Shown here: positions 34,760-44,102 of the stretch, piece by piece
Numbering within the stretch: the first letter of the stretch is position 1
Layout: the number at the start of each line of letters is the position of its first letter
Assembly: GCA_963931635.1 (NCBI GenBank)
Contig: OZ007034.1
Location: forward strand, 1,612,001-1,676,000
Length of the DNA stretch: 64,000 nt
Direction of reading: 5' to 3'
Source: Caccoplasma sp905210875
Lineage (GTDB): Bacteria > Bacteroidota > Bacteroidia > Bacteroidales > UBA11471
The notes under the pieces: generated by a model
What the model was told of the DNA's origin: nothing
The model's database searches: none
What the model saw: only the letters and a program-made list of their open reading frames with translations
Program-made: the position numbers and the translations under genes

Positions 34760-34861
34760 TGACATCTGATGACACGTTATGACGTGTATAGACCGATTTG
34801 AAAATCAATGGATTAAGTGCTATATATTCGCAGTCGAAATCACTTTTTGTATAACTAAAAA
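34760..34861 (+). promoter_or_regulatory. traE control region: phased TGAC array and shared 18-bp motif
   Basis: TGAC at 34760, 34770 and 34780, then AGAC at 34790, all exactly 10 bp apart. The whole stretch closely matches the array upstream of the DUF3945 gene (22.74 kb, minus strand). The 18-bp TTTTTGTATAACTAAAAA at 34844-34861 ends 12 bp before the traE ATG, as it does before traA. This is probably the main regulated promoter of the traE-to-lysozyme operon. Confidence 0.65.
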
Positions 34862-34873
34862 ACATTTCGACGT

Positions 34874-35170
34874 ATGAAGAAAAAAGTATTATTCGCAGCA
34901 GCATTTATGCTTGCAACAGTAGGTGCTTACGCACAGGGTAATGGTATCGCAGGTATCACCGAGGCTACCAACATGGTAACATCGTATTTCGACCCCGGTA
35001 CCAAGTTGATTTACGCAGTGGGAGCCGTAGTCGGTCTTATTGGTGGCGTGAAGGTCTATTCGAAGTTCTCTTCGGGCGACCCTGACACCTCGAAGACCGC
35101 TGCTTCGTGGTTCGGTGCCTGTATTTTCCTGATTGTAGCCGCCACCATCTTACGTTCATTCTTCCTCTAA
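34874..35170 (+). CDS. traE: Conjugal transfer protein TraE (DUF4134)
   Basis: 98 residues: a cleavable signal (KVLFAAAFMLATVGAYAQG), then two membrane helices (LIYAVGAVVGLIGGVKVYS and ASWFGACIFLIVAATILRSF). The size and topology fit a VirB2-type pilin of Bacteroidetes transfer systems. First gene of the second transfer operon, 1 bp before traF. Confidence 0.88.
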   Translation: MKKKVLFAAAFMLATVGAYAQGNGIAGITEATNMVTSYFDPGTKLIYAVGAVVGLIGGVKVYSKFSSGDPDTSKTAASWFGACIFLIVAATILRSFFL

Positions 35171-35171
35171 T

Positions 35172-35504
35172 ATGGCGGTCTATCAAATCAACAAAGGGAT
35201 TGGTCGTAGCCCCGAGTTCAAGGGGCTACGCAGCCAATACCTCTTCATCTTCGCCGGAGGGTTGCTTGCCGTGCTTATCGCCTTTATGGTGCTGTATATG
35301 GTGGGCGTGAACCAATGGATATGTATCGCACTGGGAGTCATCTCCGCTTCGGTACTTGTCTGGGCGACCTTCCACCTCAATGCCAAGTATGGCGAGTGGG
35401 GCTTGATGAAGATGCAGGCTGCAAAGAACCATCCCCGCTACATCATCAACCGCAAGCGATTCTTGCGATTGACAATTCCTAACCTCAAAAACAGAAAGTC
35501 ATGA
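35172..35504 (+). CDS. traF: Conjugal transfer protein TraF (DUF4133)
   Basis: 110 residues with two adjacent membrane helices (FIFAGGLLAVLIAFMVLYMV, ICIALGVISASVLVWATFHL) and a basic C-terminus. VirB3-like position and topology. The stop overlaps the start of traG by 4 bp, as VirB3 and VirB4 genes often do. Confidence 0.86.
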   Translation: MAVYQINKGIGRSPEFKGLRSQYLFIFAGGLLAVLIAFMVLYMVGVNQWICIALGVISASVLVWATFHLNAKYGEWGLMKMQAAKNHPRYIINRKRFLRLTIPNLKNRKS

Positions 35505-37999
35505 GAAATGTAATGAAAGCAGCTACTCTCGAAAGCAAGTTCCCGATTCTGTCGGTTGAGCACGACTGCATCATCAGCAAGGATGCCGACATCACGGTCT
35601 GCTATCGTGTGGAGCTTCCCGAACTCTTCACCGTTACACAGGCGGAGTATGAGGCGATACACTCGGCATGGGCCAAGGCGGTCAAGGTCTTGCCGAACTA
35701 CAGTATCGTGCATAAGCAGGACTTCTTCATTGAGGAGAGCTACACACCGGAGTTGCAGAAGGAAGATTTGAGTTTCCTCAGCCGCTCCTTCGAGCGTCAC
35801 TTCAACGAGCGTCCTTACCTGAAGCACTATTGCTATCTGTTCCTCACCAAGACCACCAAGGAGCATAGCCGCACAACCAGCAGTTTCAATGCCCTTACCC
35901 GTGGCTTCATCATCCCGAAGGAGATGCAGGACAAGGAGGCAGTGAGCCGATTCCTGGAGTGCTGCGAGCAGTTCGAGCGTATCATCAACGACAGCGGATT
36001 CATCACGCTCACTCGTCTTACGGGCGATGAGATTACAGGCACGGAGTCAACTGCGGGCATCATCGAGAAGTATTTCTCGCTCTCGCAGGAGGACACCACC
36101 TGCTTGCAGGACATCACCCTCGGAGCTGGCGAGATGAAGATTGGTGATAACTACCTCTGCCTGCACACGCTCTCCGATCCCGAAGACCTGCCGACAAGCG
36201 TGGCTACCGACAGCCGTTACGAGCGTCTCTCGACAGATCGTAGTGATTGCCGCCTATCGTTTGCCGCACCTATCGGGGTGTTGCTCACCTGCAACCACAT
36301 CGTGAACCAGTACCTCTTCATCGATGACTCTGCGGAGATGCTGCGTAAGTTCGAGCAGACAGCACGCAATATGCACTCGCTATCGCGTTACAGTCGCTCC
36401 AACCAAATTAACCGCGAGTGGATTGAGGAGTACCTGAACGAGGCACACAGCCAGGGGCTGACGGCTATCCGTGCCCATTGCAATGTCTTCGCGTGGAGCG
36501 ATGACAGGGAAAAACTGAAGCGTGTGAAGAACGATGTAGGCAGTCAGCTCGCCTTGATGGAGGCCAAGCCCCGACACAATACGGTGGATACACCGACACT
36601 ATTCTGGGCTGCTATCCCCGGCAATGCAGGCGATTTCCCTGCCGAGGAGTCCTTCTACACCTTTATCGAGCAGGCACTATGCCTCTTCATTGAGGAGACC
36701 ACAGGACAGGATTCACTCTCTCCGTTCGGTATGCGTATGGTGGACCGCTTGACGGGCAAGCCTATCCATCTGGATATTTCGGATTTGCCTATGAAGCGTG
36801 GTATCATCACCAACCGCAACAAGTTCATCCTCGGTCCTTCGGGCAGCGGAAAGTCCTTCTTCACCAACCATATGGTAAGGCAGTATTACGAGCAAGGTAC
36901 GCATGTGTTGCTTGTCGATACGGGTAATTCTTATCAGGGGTTGTGTAACCTTATCAATGCACGCACGCATGGCGAGGACGGCATTTACTTCACCTATGAG
37001 GAGAGTGATCCGATAGCCTTCAATCCTTTCTATGTCGAGGATGGTGTGTTCGACATTGAGAAGAAGGAGTCCATCAAGACACTTATCCTCACGCTGTGGA
37101 AAAGGGATGATGAGCCACCGACGAGAGCCGAGGAGGTGGCACTCTCCAATGCCGTGAACCTCTTCTTGGAGCGTATCCGCACTGACAAGAGCATCAAGCC
37201 ATCGTTCAACACCTTCTATGAGTTTATCCGTGACGAGTATCAGGATATTCTCAAGGAGAAGCGTACACGCGAGAAGGACTTCGATGTGTGGGGATTCCTC
37301 AATGTCTTGGAGCCATACTACAAGGGTGGCGAGTATGATTTCCTCCTGAACTCCGACAAGCAGCTGGACTTGCTCAACAAACGGTTTATCGTCTTCGAGT
37401 TGGATAACATCAAGGACAATAAGGTACTCTTCCCGATAGTGACCATCATCATTATGGAGACCTTCATCAACAAGATGCGTAGACTGAAGGGCATCCGCAA
37501 GATGATACTCTTGGAGGAGGCTTGGAAAGCCATCAGCAAGGAGGGCATGGCCGAGTATCTGAAGTACCTCTTCAAGACCGTGCGTAAGTTCTTCGGCGAA
37601 GCAGTTGTGGTAACGCAGGAGGTCGAGGACATCATCTCTTCCTCTATCGTCAAGGGTACCATCATCAACAACAGCGACTGCAAGATTCTTCTTGACCAGC
37701 GTAAGTATGTGAACAAGTTCGATGAGATACAGGCTTTGCTCGGACTCACCGACAAGGAGCGTGCACAGATTCTCTCCATCAACCTCTCCAATGCTCCCGG
37801 CAGGAAGTACAAGGAGGTGTGGATAGGTCTTGGCGGAGCACAGTCGGCAGTCTATGCCACGGAGGTATCTCCCGAAGAGTATTACTGCTACACCACCGAG
37901 GAGACCGAGAAACTGGAGTTGCAGCGGCTCACCGAGAAGTTGGACGGCAACATCGAGCTCGCCATCAAGCAGCTTGCCGAGAGCAAGCGAAACAAGTAA
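35501..37999 (+). CDS. traG: Conjugation ATPase TraG (VirB4 family)
   Basis: 832 residues. An N-terminal VirB4-type domain (to ~430) is followed by the ATPase domain: Walker A LGPSGSGKSFFTNHMV, Walker B RKMILLEEAWKAI, and the motif VVVTQEVEDIISS. It powers pilus assembly and substrate transfer at the inner membrane. Length is normal for the family and the frame is intact. Confidence 0.94.
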   Translation: MRNVMKAATLESKFPILSVEHDCIISKDADITVCYRVELPELFTVTQAEYEAIHSAWAKAVKVLPNYSIVHKQDFFIEESYTPELQKEDLSFLSRSFERHFNERPYLKHYCYLFLTKTTKEHSRTTSSFNALTRGFIIPKEMQDKEAVSRFLECCEQFERIINDSGFITLTRLTGDEITGTESTAGIIEKYFSLSQEDTTCLQDITLGAGEMKIGDNYLCLHTLSDPEDLPTSVATDSRYERLSTDRSDCRLSFAAPIGVLLTCNHIVNQYLFIDDSAEMLRKFEQTARNMHSLSRYSRSNQINREWIEEYLNEAHSQGLTAIRAHCNVFAWSDDREKLKRVKNDVGSQLALMEAKPRHNTVDTPTLFWAAIPGNAGDFPAEESFYTFIEQALCLFIEETTGQDSLSPFGMRMVDRLTGKPIHLDISDLPMKRGIITNRNKFILGPSGSGKSFFTNHMVRQYYEQGTHVLLVDTGNSYQGLCNLINARTHGEDGIYFTYEESDPIAFNPFYVEDGVFDIEKKESIKTLILTLWKRDDEPPTRAEEVALSNAVNLFLERIRTDKSIKPSFNTFYEFIRDEYQDILKEKRTREKDFDVWGFLNVLEPYYKGGEYDFLLNSDKQLDLLNKRFIVFELDNIKDNKVLFPIVTIIIMETFINKMRRLKGIRKMILLEEAWKAISKEGMAEYLKYLFKTVRKFFGEAVVVTQEVEDIISSSIVKGTIINNSDCKILLDQRKYVNKFDEIQALLGLTDKERAQILSINLSNAPGRKYKEVWIGLGGAQSAVYATEVSPEEYYCYTTEETEKLELQRLTEKLDGNIELAIKQLAESKRNK

Positions 38000-38030
38000 C
38001 CCATTTATTCACCATTTAATTCGTAACAGT

Positions 38031-38660
38031 ATGAGAATGAAAATTTTTATGCTCTGTCTGGTGGCTCTCTTTGTCAGCCAGACATCGAGGGCGCAGTGGG
38101 TGGTGACAGACCCCGGCAACCTCGCACAAGGCATCATCAATGCCACGAAGAACATCGTGCATACATCCTCTACGGCAAGTACGATGATTCAGAACTTCCA
38201 GGAGACTGTAAAGATCTACAAACAGGGAAAGGAGTACTACGATGCTCTGAAGAAGGTGAAGAACCTTGTCCGCGATGCACGCAAGGTACAGCAGACCATC
38301 CTGCTTGTAGGCGACATCACCGACATCTATGTGAACAGCTTTGAGCGTATGCTCAACGACCCCTACTTCACGGTGGAGGAACTCAGTGCCATCGCTCTGG
38401 GCTATACCAAACTGCTCGAAGAGAGTGCCCACCTCTTGAATGACCTTAAATCGGTTGTCAATGAGAACGGGCTCTCGATGAGCGACAAGGACCGTATGGA
38501 TATCATCGACAAGTGTTATAGCGAGATGCTCCAATACCGTGGGCTTGTGCAGTACTACACCAACAAGAACATCGGGGTATCCTACCTAAGAGCTAAGAAG
38601 CAGAACGATGTTGACCGTGTGATGTCCCTCTACGGCTCGCCGAGTGAACGCTATTGGTAA
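38031..38660 (+). CDS. traI: Conjugal transfer protein TraI (DUF4141)
   Basis: 209 residues from the ATG at 38031. A longer frame opens at 37830 but overlaps the end of traG and lacks a signal; the 38031 start gives a clean signal peptide (MKIFMLCLVALFVSQTSRAQ). The mature part is helical (VKIYKQGKEYYDALKKVKNL), consistent with a VirB5-like periplasmic component. Confidence 0.85.
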   Translation: MRMKIFMLCLVALFVSQTSRAQWVVTDPGNLAQGIINATKNIVHTSSTASTMIQNFQETVKIYKQGKEYYDALKKVKNLVRDARKVQQTILLVGDITDIYVNSFERMLNDPYFTVEELSAIALGYTKLLEESAHLLNDLKSVVNENGLSMSDKDRMDIIDKCYSEMLQYRGLVQYYTNKNIGVSYLRAKKQNDVDRVMSLYGSPSERYW

Positions 38661-38678
38661 ACCTGAAACCCTACGACT

Positions 38679-39686
38679 ATGGTACTATTAGCAGTAAACT
38701 TTGACAATCTGCATCAGATACTCCAGAATCTGTATGTGGATATGATGCCCCTCTGTTCGCAGATGACGGGTGTCGCCAAAGGACTTGCCGGATTGGGTGC
38801 TCTCTTCTATGTCGCCTATCGTGTCTGGCAGTCATTGGCAAGAGCCGAGCCTATAGATGTCTTTCCGCTCCTGCGTCCCTTTGCTCTCGGACTGTGTATC
38901 ATGTTCTTTCCGACATTGGTGTTGGGCACGCTCAACAGCGTGATGTCGCCCATAGTGACAGGAACACACAGAATCCTTGAAACGCAGACCTTCGATATGA
39001 ACGAGTATCGTAGGCAGAAGGACAAGCTGGAGTTTGAGGCGATGAAACGCAATCCCGAAACGGCCTACCTCGTGGATAAGGAGTCCTTTGACAACAAACT
39101 CGATGAGCTGGGAGCGTTGGATGCGATTGAGGCTTGCGGAATGTATGTGGACCGTGCGATGTACAATATGAAAAAGGCTGTTCAGAACTTCTTCCGTGAA
39201 CTGCTGGAACTGATGTTCAATGCCGCAGCACTTGTCATAGACACGCTGAGAACATTCTTCCTCATAGTCCTCTCGATACTCGGGCCCATATCCTTTGCGA
39301 TAGCCTGTTGGGACGGCTTCCATGCCTCACTCACGCAGTGGTTTGTCCGATACATCAGCATCTATCTGTGGCTGCCCGTGAGCGACCTTTTCAGCAGCGT
39401 GCTTGCACGCATACAGGTACTGATGCTACAGAAGGACATCGAGCAGTTGTCCGATCCCAACTTCATCCCTGACGGGTCGAATGCGGTCTATATCACCTTC
39501 CTTATTATCGGCATTATCGGATATTTCACCATTCCGACAGTGGCCAACTGGATAATCCAAGCTGGCGGCGGTGCAGGTAACTACGGCAGGAACGTAGCAC
39601 AGACAGCGAGCCGCACGGGATCGATAGCAGCAGGTGCGACAGGTGCCGCCATCGGCAACATCGCAGGAAGATTACTTAAACGATAA
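38679..39686 (+). CDS. traJ: Conjugal transfer protein TraJ (VirB6-like)
   Basis: 335 residues with at least five hydrophobic helices (for example LAGLGALFYVAYRVW, FALGLCIMFFPTLVLG, FFLIVLSILGPISFAIACW and ITFLIIGIIGYFTI). The C-terminus is rich in small residues (AGATGAAIGNIAGRLL). Polytopic inner-membrane component of the transfer channel. Confidence 0.88.
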   Translation: MVLLAVNFDNLHQILQNLYVDMMPLCSQMTGVAKGLAGLGALFYVAYRVWQSLARAEPIDVFPLLRPFALGLCIMFFPTLVLGTLNSVMSPIVTGTHRILETQTFDMNEYRRQKDKLEFEAMKRNPETAYLVDKESFDNKLDELGALDAIEACGMYVDRAMYNMKKAVQNFFRELLELMFNAAALVIDTLRTFFLIVLSILGPISFAIACWDGFHASLTQWFVRYISIYLWLPVSDLFSSVLARIQVLMLQKDIEQLSDPNFIPDGSNAVYITFLIIGIIGYFTIPTVANWIIQAGGGAGNYGRNVAQTASRTGSIAAGATGAAIGNIAGRLLKR

Positions 39687-39705
39687 CCTATTAAACAGTA
39701 TTCAA

Positions 39706-40329
39706 ATGGAATTCAAATCACTTAAAAACATCGAGACCGGCTTCAGACAGATTCGCTTCTTCGGCATTGCCTACCTCTTTGTCTGTGCTTCGCTTGTGGG
39801 CTTCTCGCTTTGGAAGGCATACAGCTTTGCCGAGGCGCAACGACAGAAGATATATGTCCTTGACGAGGGCAAGTCGCTGATGCTGGCTCTATCTCAGGAC
39901 TTGGAGCAGAACCGTCCTGTGGAGGCAAGGGAGCATGTGAAGCGTTTCCACGAACTCTTCTTCACGCTTGCACCCGACAAGAGTGCCATTGAGGGTAATA
40001 TCCAGAGGGCAATGTTTCTGAGCGACCGCTCGGCATATGAGCACTACAGCGACCTTGCGGAGCAGGGATATTACAACCGTATCATCTCGGGCAATGTATC
40101 GCAGCGTATCGAAGTGGATAGCATAAGCTGCAACTTCAACCACTATCCCTACGAGGTGGTGACATACGCAAGGCTATCCATCATCCGCGAGAAGAGTATC
40201 ACAGAGCGTAGCCTTGTAACCAAAGGGCGACTGCTCAACTCTACACGCAGCGACAACAACCCTCACGGATTCATCTTCGAGGCGTTCCGTGTGGTGGAGA
40301 ACAAGGACCTGAGAGTCTATGACAGATAA
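39706..40329 (+). CDS. traK: Conjugal transfer protein TraK
   Basis: 207 residues from the ATG at 39706 (the frame is open from 39634, but the conserved start MEFKSLKNIETGFRQIR and the gap after traJ favour 39706). One N-terminal membrane helix (FFGIAYLFVCASLVGFSLW), then a periplasmic domain. VirB8-like architecture. Well conserved in Bacteroidales elements. Confidence 0.9.
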   Translation: MEFKSLKNIETGFRQIRFFGIAYLFVCASLVGFSLWKAYSFAEAQRQKIYVLDEGKSLMLALSQDLEQNRPVEAREHVKRFHELFFTLAPDKSAIEGNIQRAMFLSDRSAYEHYSDLAEQGYYNRIISGNVSQRIEVDSISCNFNHYPYEVVTYARLSIIREKSITERSLVTKGRLLNSTRSDNNPHGFIFEAFRVVENKDLRVYDR

Positions 40330-40359
40330 CCTAATTATTCACCATTAACATTTATAGCG

Positions 40360-40656
40360 ATGAAAAAGTACATTCAAAAAATCAAGGATTCAATCAACAA
40401 GTCTTGGAACAACAAGACATCAAAGACCAAACGCCTTATCATCTACGGCCTCTTGCTGGCATATATGGGATTTGCCCTCTATGTAATCTTTATGCCTGCT
40501 CCCGATTACAGGTATGAGGAGTATGTCAGAAGTGAGCCGCCTGCCACAAATCTGATTATCGAGGAGGAGGCAGCTCCGGCCGACAGCCTTTCGGATGAGA
40601 AGATACGGGAGATGGAAGAGTTCTTTAACCAGTTTAATTCAGAGAGCTATGAGTAA
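40360..40656 (+). CDS. traL: Conjugal transfer protein TraL (DUF3989)
   Basis: 98 residues: a basic N-terminus (KIKDSINKSWNNKTSKTKR), one membrane helix (LIIYGLLLAYMGFALYVIFM), and an acidic tail that ends in overlap with traM (8 bp shared). Small single-pass component of unknown detailed role. Confidence 0.85.
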   Translation: MKKYIQKIKDSINKSWNNKTSKTKRLIIYGLLLAYMGFALYVIFMPAPDYRYEEYVRSEPPATNLIIEEEAAPADSLSDEKIREMEEFFNQFNSESYE

Positions 40657-41941
40657 CGATGCAAACGCTCTGAAAAGAAAGGAGCAAATCAAGAAAATTC
40701 TTGTGTATGGCGGAATGTTTATGCTATGCCTTGTGTCATTTTACTTCATCTTCAAGCCATCGAAGGAGCAGGTGCAGGCAGAACAGCAGAAGATAGGCTT
40801 TAACGCCGAACTTCCCGATCCGCGAGGTGCAGGCATCGAGGCGGACAAGATTGCTGCCTACGAGTTGGAAGATATGCGTGTCAAGCAGGAGCAGAAGATG
40901 CGTACCCTTGAGGATTTTACGGCAATGACCACCGATGACGAGGAGGAAGAGGTGATCGAGATACCCGAAGAGCCGAGATACACAGGTGGCGGTGGCTCGT
41001 CCTATCGAAGTGGCAGTAGCAGTCGGAGCAACTCGTTCTCTACATCCACTTCTGCCTACAACGATATCAACGCCACACTCGGCAGTTTCTACGAGCAGCC
41101 GCGTGAGGATCCCGAAAAGGAGGCTCTGAAAGCGGAGCTTGAGGAGTTGAAGCAGTCAATGGCACAACAGCAGAACAGCCAGCCGACATATGCCGACCAG
41201 GTGGCACTCTTGGAGAAGTCATACGAGCTTGCGGCGAAGTATATGCCCGGCAATACAGCCGCCACCTCCGAGGACGCAGCCGAGGAGGTTGAGACCACCA
41301 CACGAAGCGGCAAGGCGAAGGCACAGCCCGTAGGTCATGTAACGACTCCCGTAGTTTCGGCATTGGCTCAGCCTGTGAGCGACTCGATGATGATAGCACG
41401 GATGGCACAATCCGTAGGCGGTGGCTTTCACACTGCGGTAGGCGAAGCACCGAAGCAGACAGCACGGAACACCATCAAGGCGTGTGTGCATGGTGACCAG
41501 ACCATAACGAGCGGTCAGAGTGTGCGGCTCAGGCTCTTGGAGGCGATGCGTGTCGGAAAGTATGTACTGCCACGCAACACCCTCATCACGGGCGAAGGTA
41601 GCATCAAAGGCGAAAGACTCGACATCGAGATTCTTCAGGTGGAGCATAACGGAACGATTATTCCCGTAGAGCTTACCGTACACGACAATGACGGGCAGGC
41701 GGGCATCTTTATCCCTGGCTCCATGGAGGCGAGTGCGGCAAAGGAGATGGCGGCAAACCTAGGACAGAACCTCGGAACGAGCATATCCATCACCAACCAG
41801 TCTGCTGGAGACCAACTGCTGTCCGAAGTAGGTCGCGGTGCCATACAGGGCGTGTCGCAGTATATCTCCAAGAAGATGCGTGAAGAGAAGGTACACCTCA
41901 AATCAGGATATACCCTGATGCTTTATCAAAACAATCAATAA
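40649..41941 (+). CDS. traM: Conjugal transfer protein TraM (VirB10-like)
   Basis: 430 residues from the ATG at 40649. An N-terminal membrane helix (ILVYGGMFMLCLVSFYFIF) precedes a long disordered region with a Ser-rich stretch (SSYRSGSSSRSNSF) and a coiled coil (ALKAELEELKQSM). The C-terminal VirB10-type beta domain shows RLLEAMRVGKYVLPRNTLI and GIFIPGSMEASA. It links inner and outer membrane parts of the channel. Confidence 0.9.
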   Translation: MSNDANALKRKEQIKKILVYGGMFMLCLVSFYFIFKPSKEQVQAEQQKIGFNAELPDPRGAGIEADKIAAYELEDMRVKQEQKMRTLEDFTAMTTDDEEEEVIEIPEEPRYTGGGGSSYRSGSSSRSNSFSTSTSAYNDINATLGSFYEQPREDPEKEALKAELEELKQSMAQQQNSQPTYADQVALLEKSYELAAKYMPGNTAATSEDAAEEVETTTRSGKAKAQPVGHVTTPVVSALAQPVSDSMMIARMAQSVGGGFHTAVGEAPKQTARNTIKACVHGDQTITSGQSVRLRLLEAMRVGKYVLPRNTLITGEGSIKGERLDIEILQVEHNGTIIPVELTVHDNDGQAGIFIPGSMEASAAKEMAANLGQNLGTSISITNQSAGDQLLSEVGRGAIQGVSQYISKKMREEKVHLKSGYTLMLYQNNQ

Positions 41942-41961
41942 CCTATTAAAACATTAAAGAC

Positions 41962-42948
41962 ATGAAAAAGATTTTTGTAATGCTTGCCCTCACGATGGGC
42001 GTTGTAAGTGCCAATGCACAGTCGGTTGATTCAACCGCAGTAACCAACACAGTAGCCGGTGATGTTACCCTCACTACGGACATCTATCCGCAGCAGGAGG
42101 ATGGCGACATCTATCACGGGCTGACTAAGAAGCTGACCTTTGACCGTATGATTCCTCCTTACGGCTTGGAGGTGACATACGACAAGACTACACACATCAT
42201 CTTCCCTGCAGCAGTACGCTATGTGGATCTTGGCTCGCCTAACCTTATCGCTGGCAAGGCCGATGGCTCGGAGAATGTGATCCGAGTGAAGGCTACGGTA
42301 AAGAACTTCCGTGATGAGACCAATATGTCGGTGATTACCGAGAGTGGCAGTTTCTACACATTCAATGTGAAATACTCGGATGAGCCTCTGCTCCTGAATA
42401 TCGAGATGAAGGACTTTATTCACGATGGCAGTGAGGTAAACCGTCCTAACAATGCTCTAGACATCTATTTGCAGGAGCTTGGCAGTGAGTCGCCTAAGTT
42501 GGTACACCTTATCAGCAAGGCTATCCACAAGGACAACAAACGCCACATCAAGCACATCGGCAGCAAGGCGTTCGGCATCCAGTATCTGTTGCGTGGACTC
42601 TACACCCACAATGGCTTGCTCTACTTCCATACGCAGGTGAAGAACACATCGAATGTACCTTACGAGGTGGACTTTGTGACCTTCAAGATTGTGGATAAGC
42701 AGGTGATGAAGCGTACAGCCATTCAGGAGCAGGTCATCTTCCCTCTGCGTGCATACGATTATGCCACAACCGTTGCGGGCAACAAGGATGAGCGTACCGT
42801 ATTTGTGTTCGACAAGTTCACCATTCCTGCCGACAAGGTGCTTGTGGTGGAGATGCACGAGAAGAGCGGTGGCAGACACCAGACCTTCACCGTTGAGAGT
42901 GAGGACATCGTAAGAGCAAAAGTAATCAGCGAACTTAAAGTGAAATAA
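41962..42948 (+). CDS. traN: Conjugal transfer protein TraN (DUF4138)
   Basis: 328 residues with a signal peptide (KKIFVMLALTMGVVSANAQ). The body is beta-rich (LTFDRMIPPYGLEVTYDKTT, HIIFPAAVRYVDLGSPNLIA), the VirB9-like family of Bacteroidetes. It lies 20 bp after traM and 2 bp before traO. Confidence 0.9.
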   Translation: MKKIFVMLALTMGVVSANAQSVDSTAVTNTVAGDVTLTTDIYPQQEDGDIYHGLTKKLTFDRMIPPYGLEVTYDKTTHIIFPAAVRYVDLGSPNLIAGKADGSENVIRVKATVKNFRDETNMSVITESGSFYTFNVKYSDEPLLLNIEMKDFIHDGSEVNRPNNALDIYLQELGSESPKLVHLISKAIHKDNKRHIKHIGSKAFGIQYLLRGLYTHNGLLYFHTQVKNTSNVPYEVDFVTFKIVDKQVMKRTAIQEQVIFPLRAYDYATTVAGNKDERTVFVFDKFTIPADKVLVVEMHEKSGGRHQTFTVESEDIVRAKVISELKVK

Positions 42949-42950
42949 CT

Positions 42951-43523
42951 ATGAAGAAGTATCTGTTTCTATTTGTTGCAGTCGTATCGCTTGCCCTGTC
43001 ATCGGGGCAGGCATACGCCCAGCGTTATCTCCCGAAGATGATGGGTGTGGAACTCAGAGGAGGCTTTGTAAACGGTTCTAAATCTCCGCTTAACTACTAT
43101 ACGGGAATAGCGATGTCGGGATATACCAAGAAGGCTAACCGCTGGGTGGTGGGTGCAGAGTATCTGCTCAAAAACTACGACTATCGTGGCACATCTGTTC
43201 CGCGTGCACAGTTCACTGCTGAGGGTGGTTACTACCTGAAATTCTTGTCCGATCCTACAAAGACCTTCTTCCTCTCCATCGGCGGCTCTGCATTGGCAGG
43301 CTACGAAACGGTGAATTGGGGTGATAGACTACTACACGATGGCTCTACGCTGCTTGCCAAGGATGCCTTCATCTATGGCGGTGCCATCACCCTTGAATTG
43401 GAGAGTTATATAACAGACCGTATAGTCCTACTTGCCAATGTGCGTGAGCGTGTACTATGGGGTGGCTCACTCGGCAAGTTCAGCACTCAGTTCGGTTTAG
43501 GTATCAAGTTTATTATCAATTAA
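42951..43523 (+). CDS. traO: Conjugal transfer protein TraO
   Basis: 190 residues with a signal peptide (FLFVAVVSLALSSGQAYAQ) and an outer-membrane beta-barrel-like pattern of alternating residues ending in FGLGIKFIIN. TraO family; probably an outer-membrane component. traP (primase), often next in CTnDOT-type operons, is missing here. Confidence 0.88.
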   Translation: MKKYLFLFVAVVSLALSSGQAYAQRYLPKMMGVELRGGFVNGSKSPLNYYTGIAMSGYTKKANRWVVGAEYLLKNYDYRGTSVPRAQFTAEGGYYLKFLSDPTKTFFLSIGGSALAGYETVNWGDRLLHDGSTLLAKDAFIYGGAITLELESYITDRIVLLANVRERVLWGGSLGKFSTQFGLGIKFIIN

Positions 43524-43536
43524 AATTAAAAGCGTT

Positions 43537-44037
43537 ATGAAAAAGTTATTTTCCTATATGATGGTTTGCGGCGCCATGATGACCGCAGTATTGGGCTTCA
43601 CATCTTGCGAGGATGACCTCGATGTTCAGCAAGCCTATCCTTTTACGGTTGAGACAATGCCCGTTCCCAAGCGATTAGTGCAGGGCGAGACAGCGGAGAT
43701 ACGCTGCGAGATTGTGCGTGAGGGGTATTTCTCCGATACACGCTACACAATCCGTTACTTCCAGCCCGATGGCGAGGGTACATTGAGAATGGATGACGGT
43801 ATGGTGCTACTGCCGAATGACCGCTATCCGCTTGACAGAGATGTGTTCCGTCTGTACTACACTTCGGAGTGTGAGGACCAGCAGACGATAGATGTCTATT
43901 TCGAGGATAACCACGACCAGCTCTATCAACTAACCTTCACATTCAATAACGAGGCGAAGGAGGAAGAGGATACCACAGAGGGTAACACGATTACTCCCAT
44001 AGGAACTATCGTTTCTCCAATCAACATCAATCCTTAA
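43537..44037 (+). CDS. traQ: Conjugal transfer protein TraQ (DUF3872)
   Basis: 166 residues, lipoprotein: signal ending in LGFTSC. A beta-sandwich-like domain (ETAEIRCEIVREGYFSDTRY, then YTIRYFQPDGEGTL) matches DUF3872. The acidic tail ends in ITPIGTIVSPININP. A GC-rich hairpin (GGCGGCAG 44043 / CTGCCGCC 44070) follows. Confidence 0.85.
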   Translation: MKKLFSYMMVCGAMMTAVLGFTSCEDDLDVQQAYPFTVETMPVPKRLVQGETAEIRCEIVREGYFSDTRYTIRYFQPDGEGTLRMDDGMVLLPNDRYPLDRDVFRLYYTSECEDQQTIDVYFEDNHDQLYQLTFTFNNEAKEEEDTTEGNTITPIGTIVSPININP

Positions 44038-44102
44038 CCAACGGCGGCAGGCACTCGCTTGTCGGGTGTCTGCCGCCATAACCAATCACTAAAAGAGAAT
44101 CT

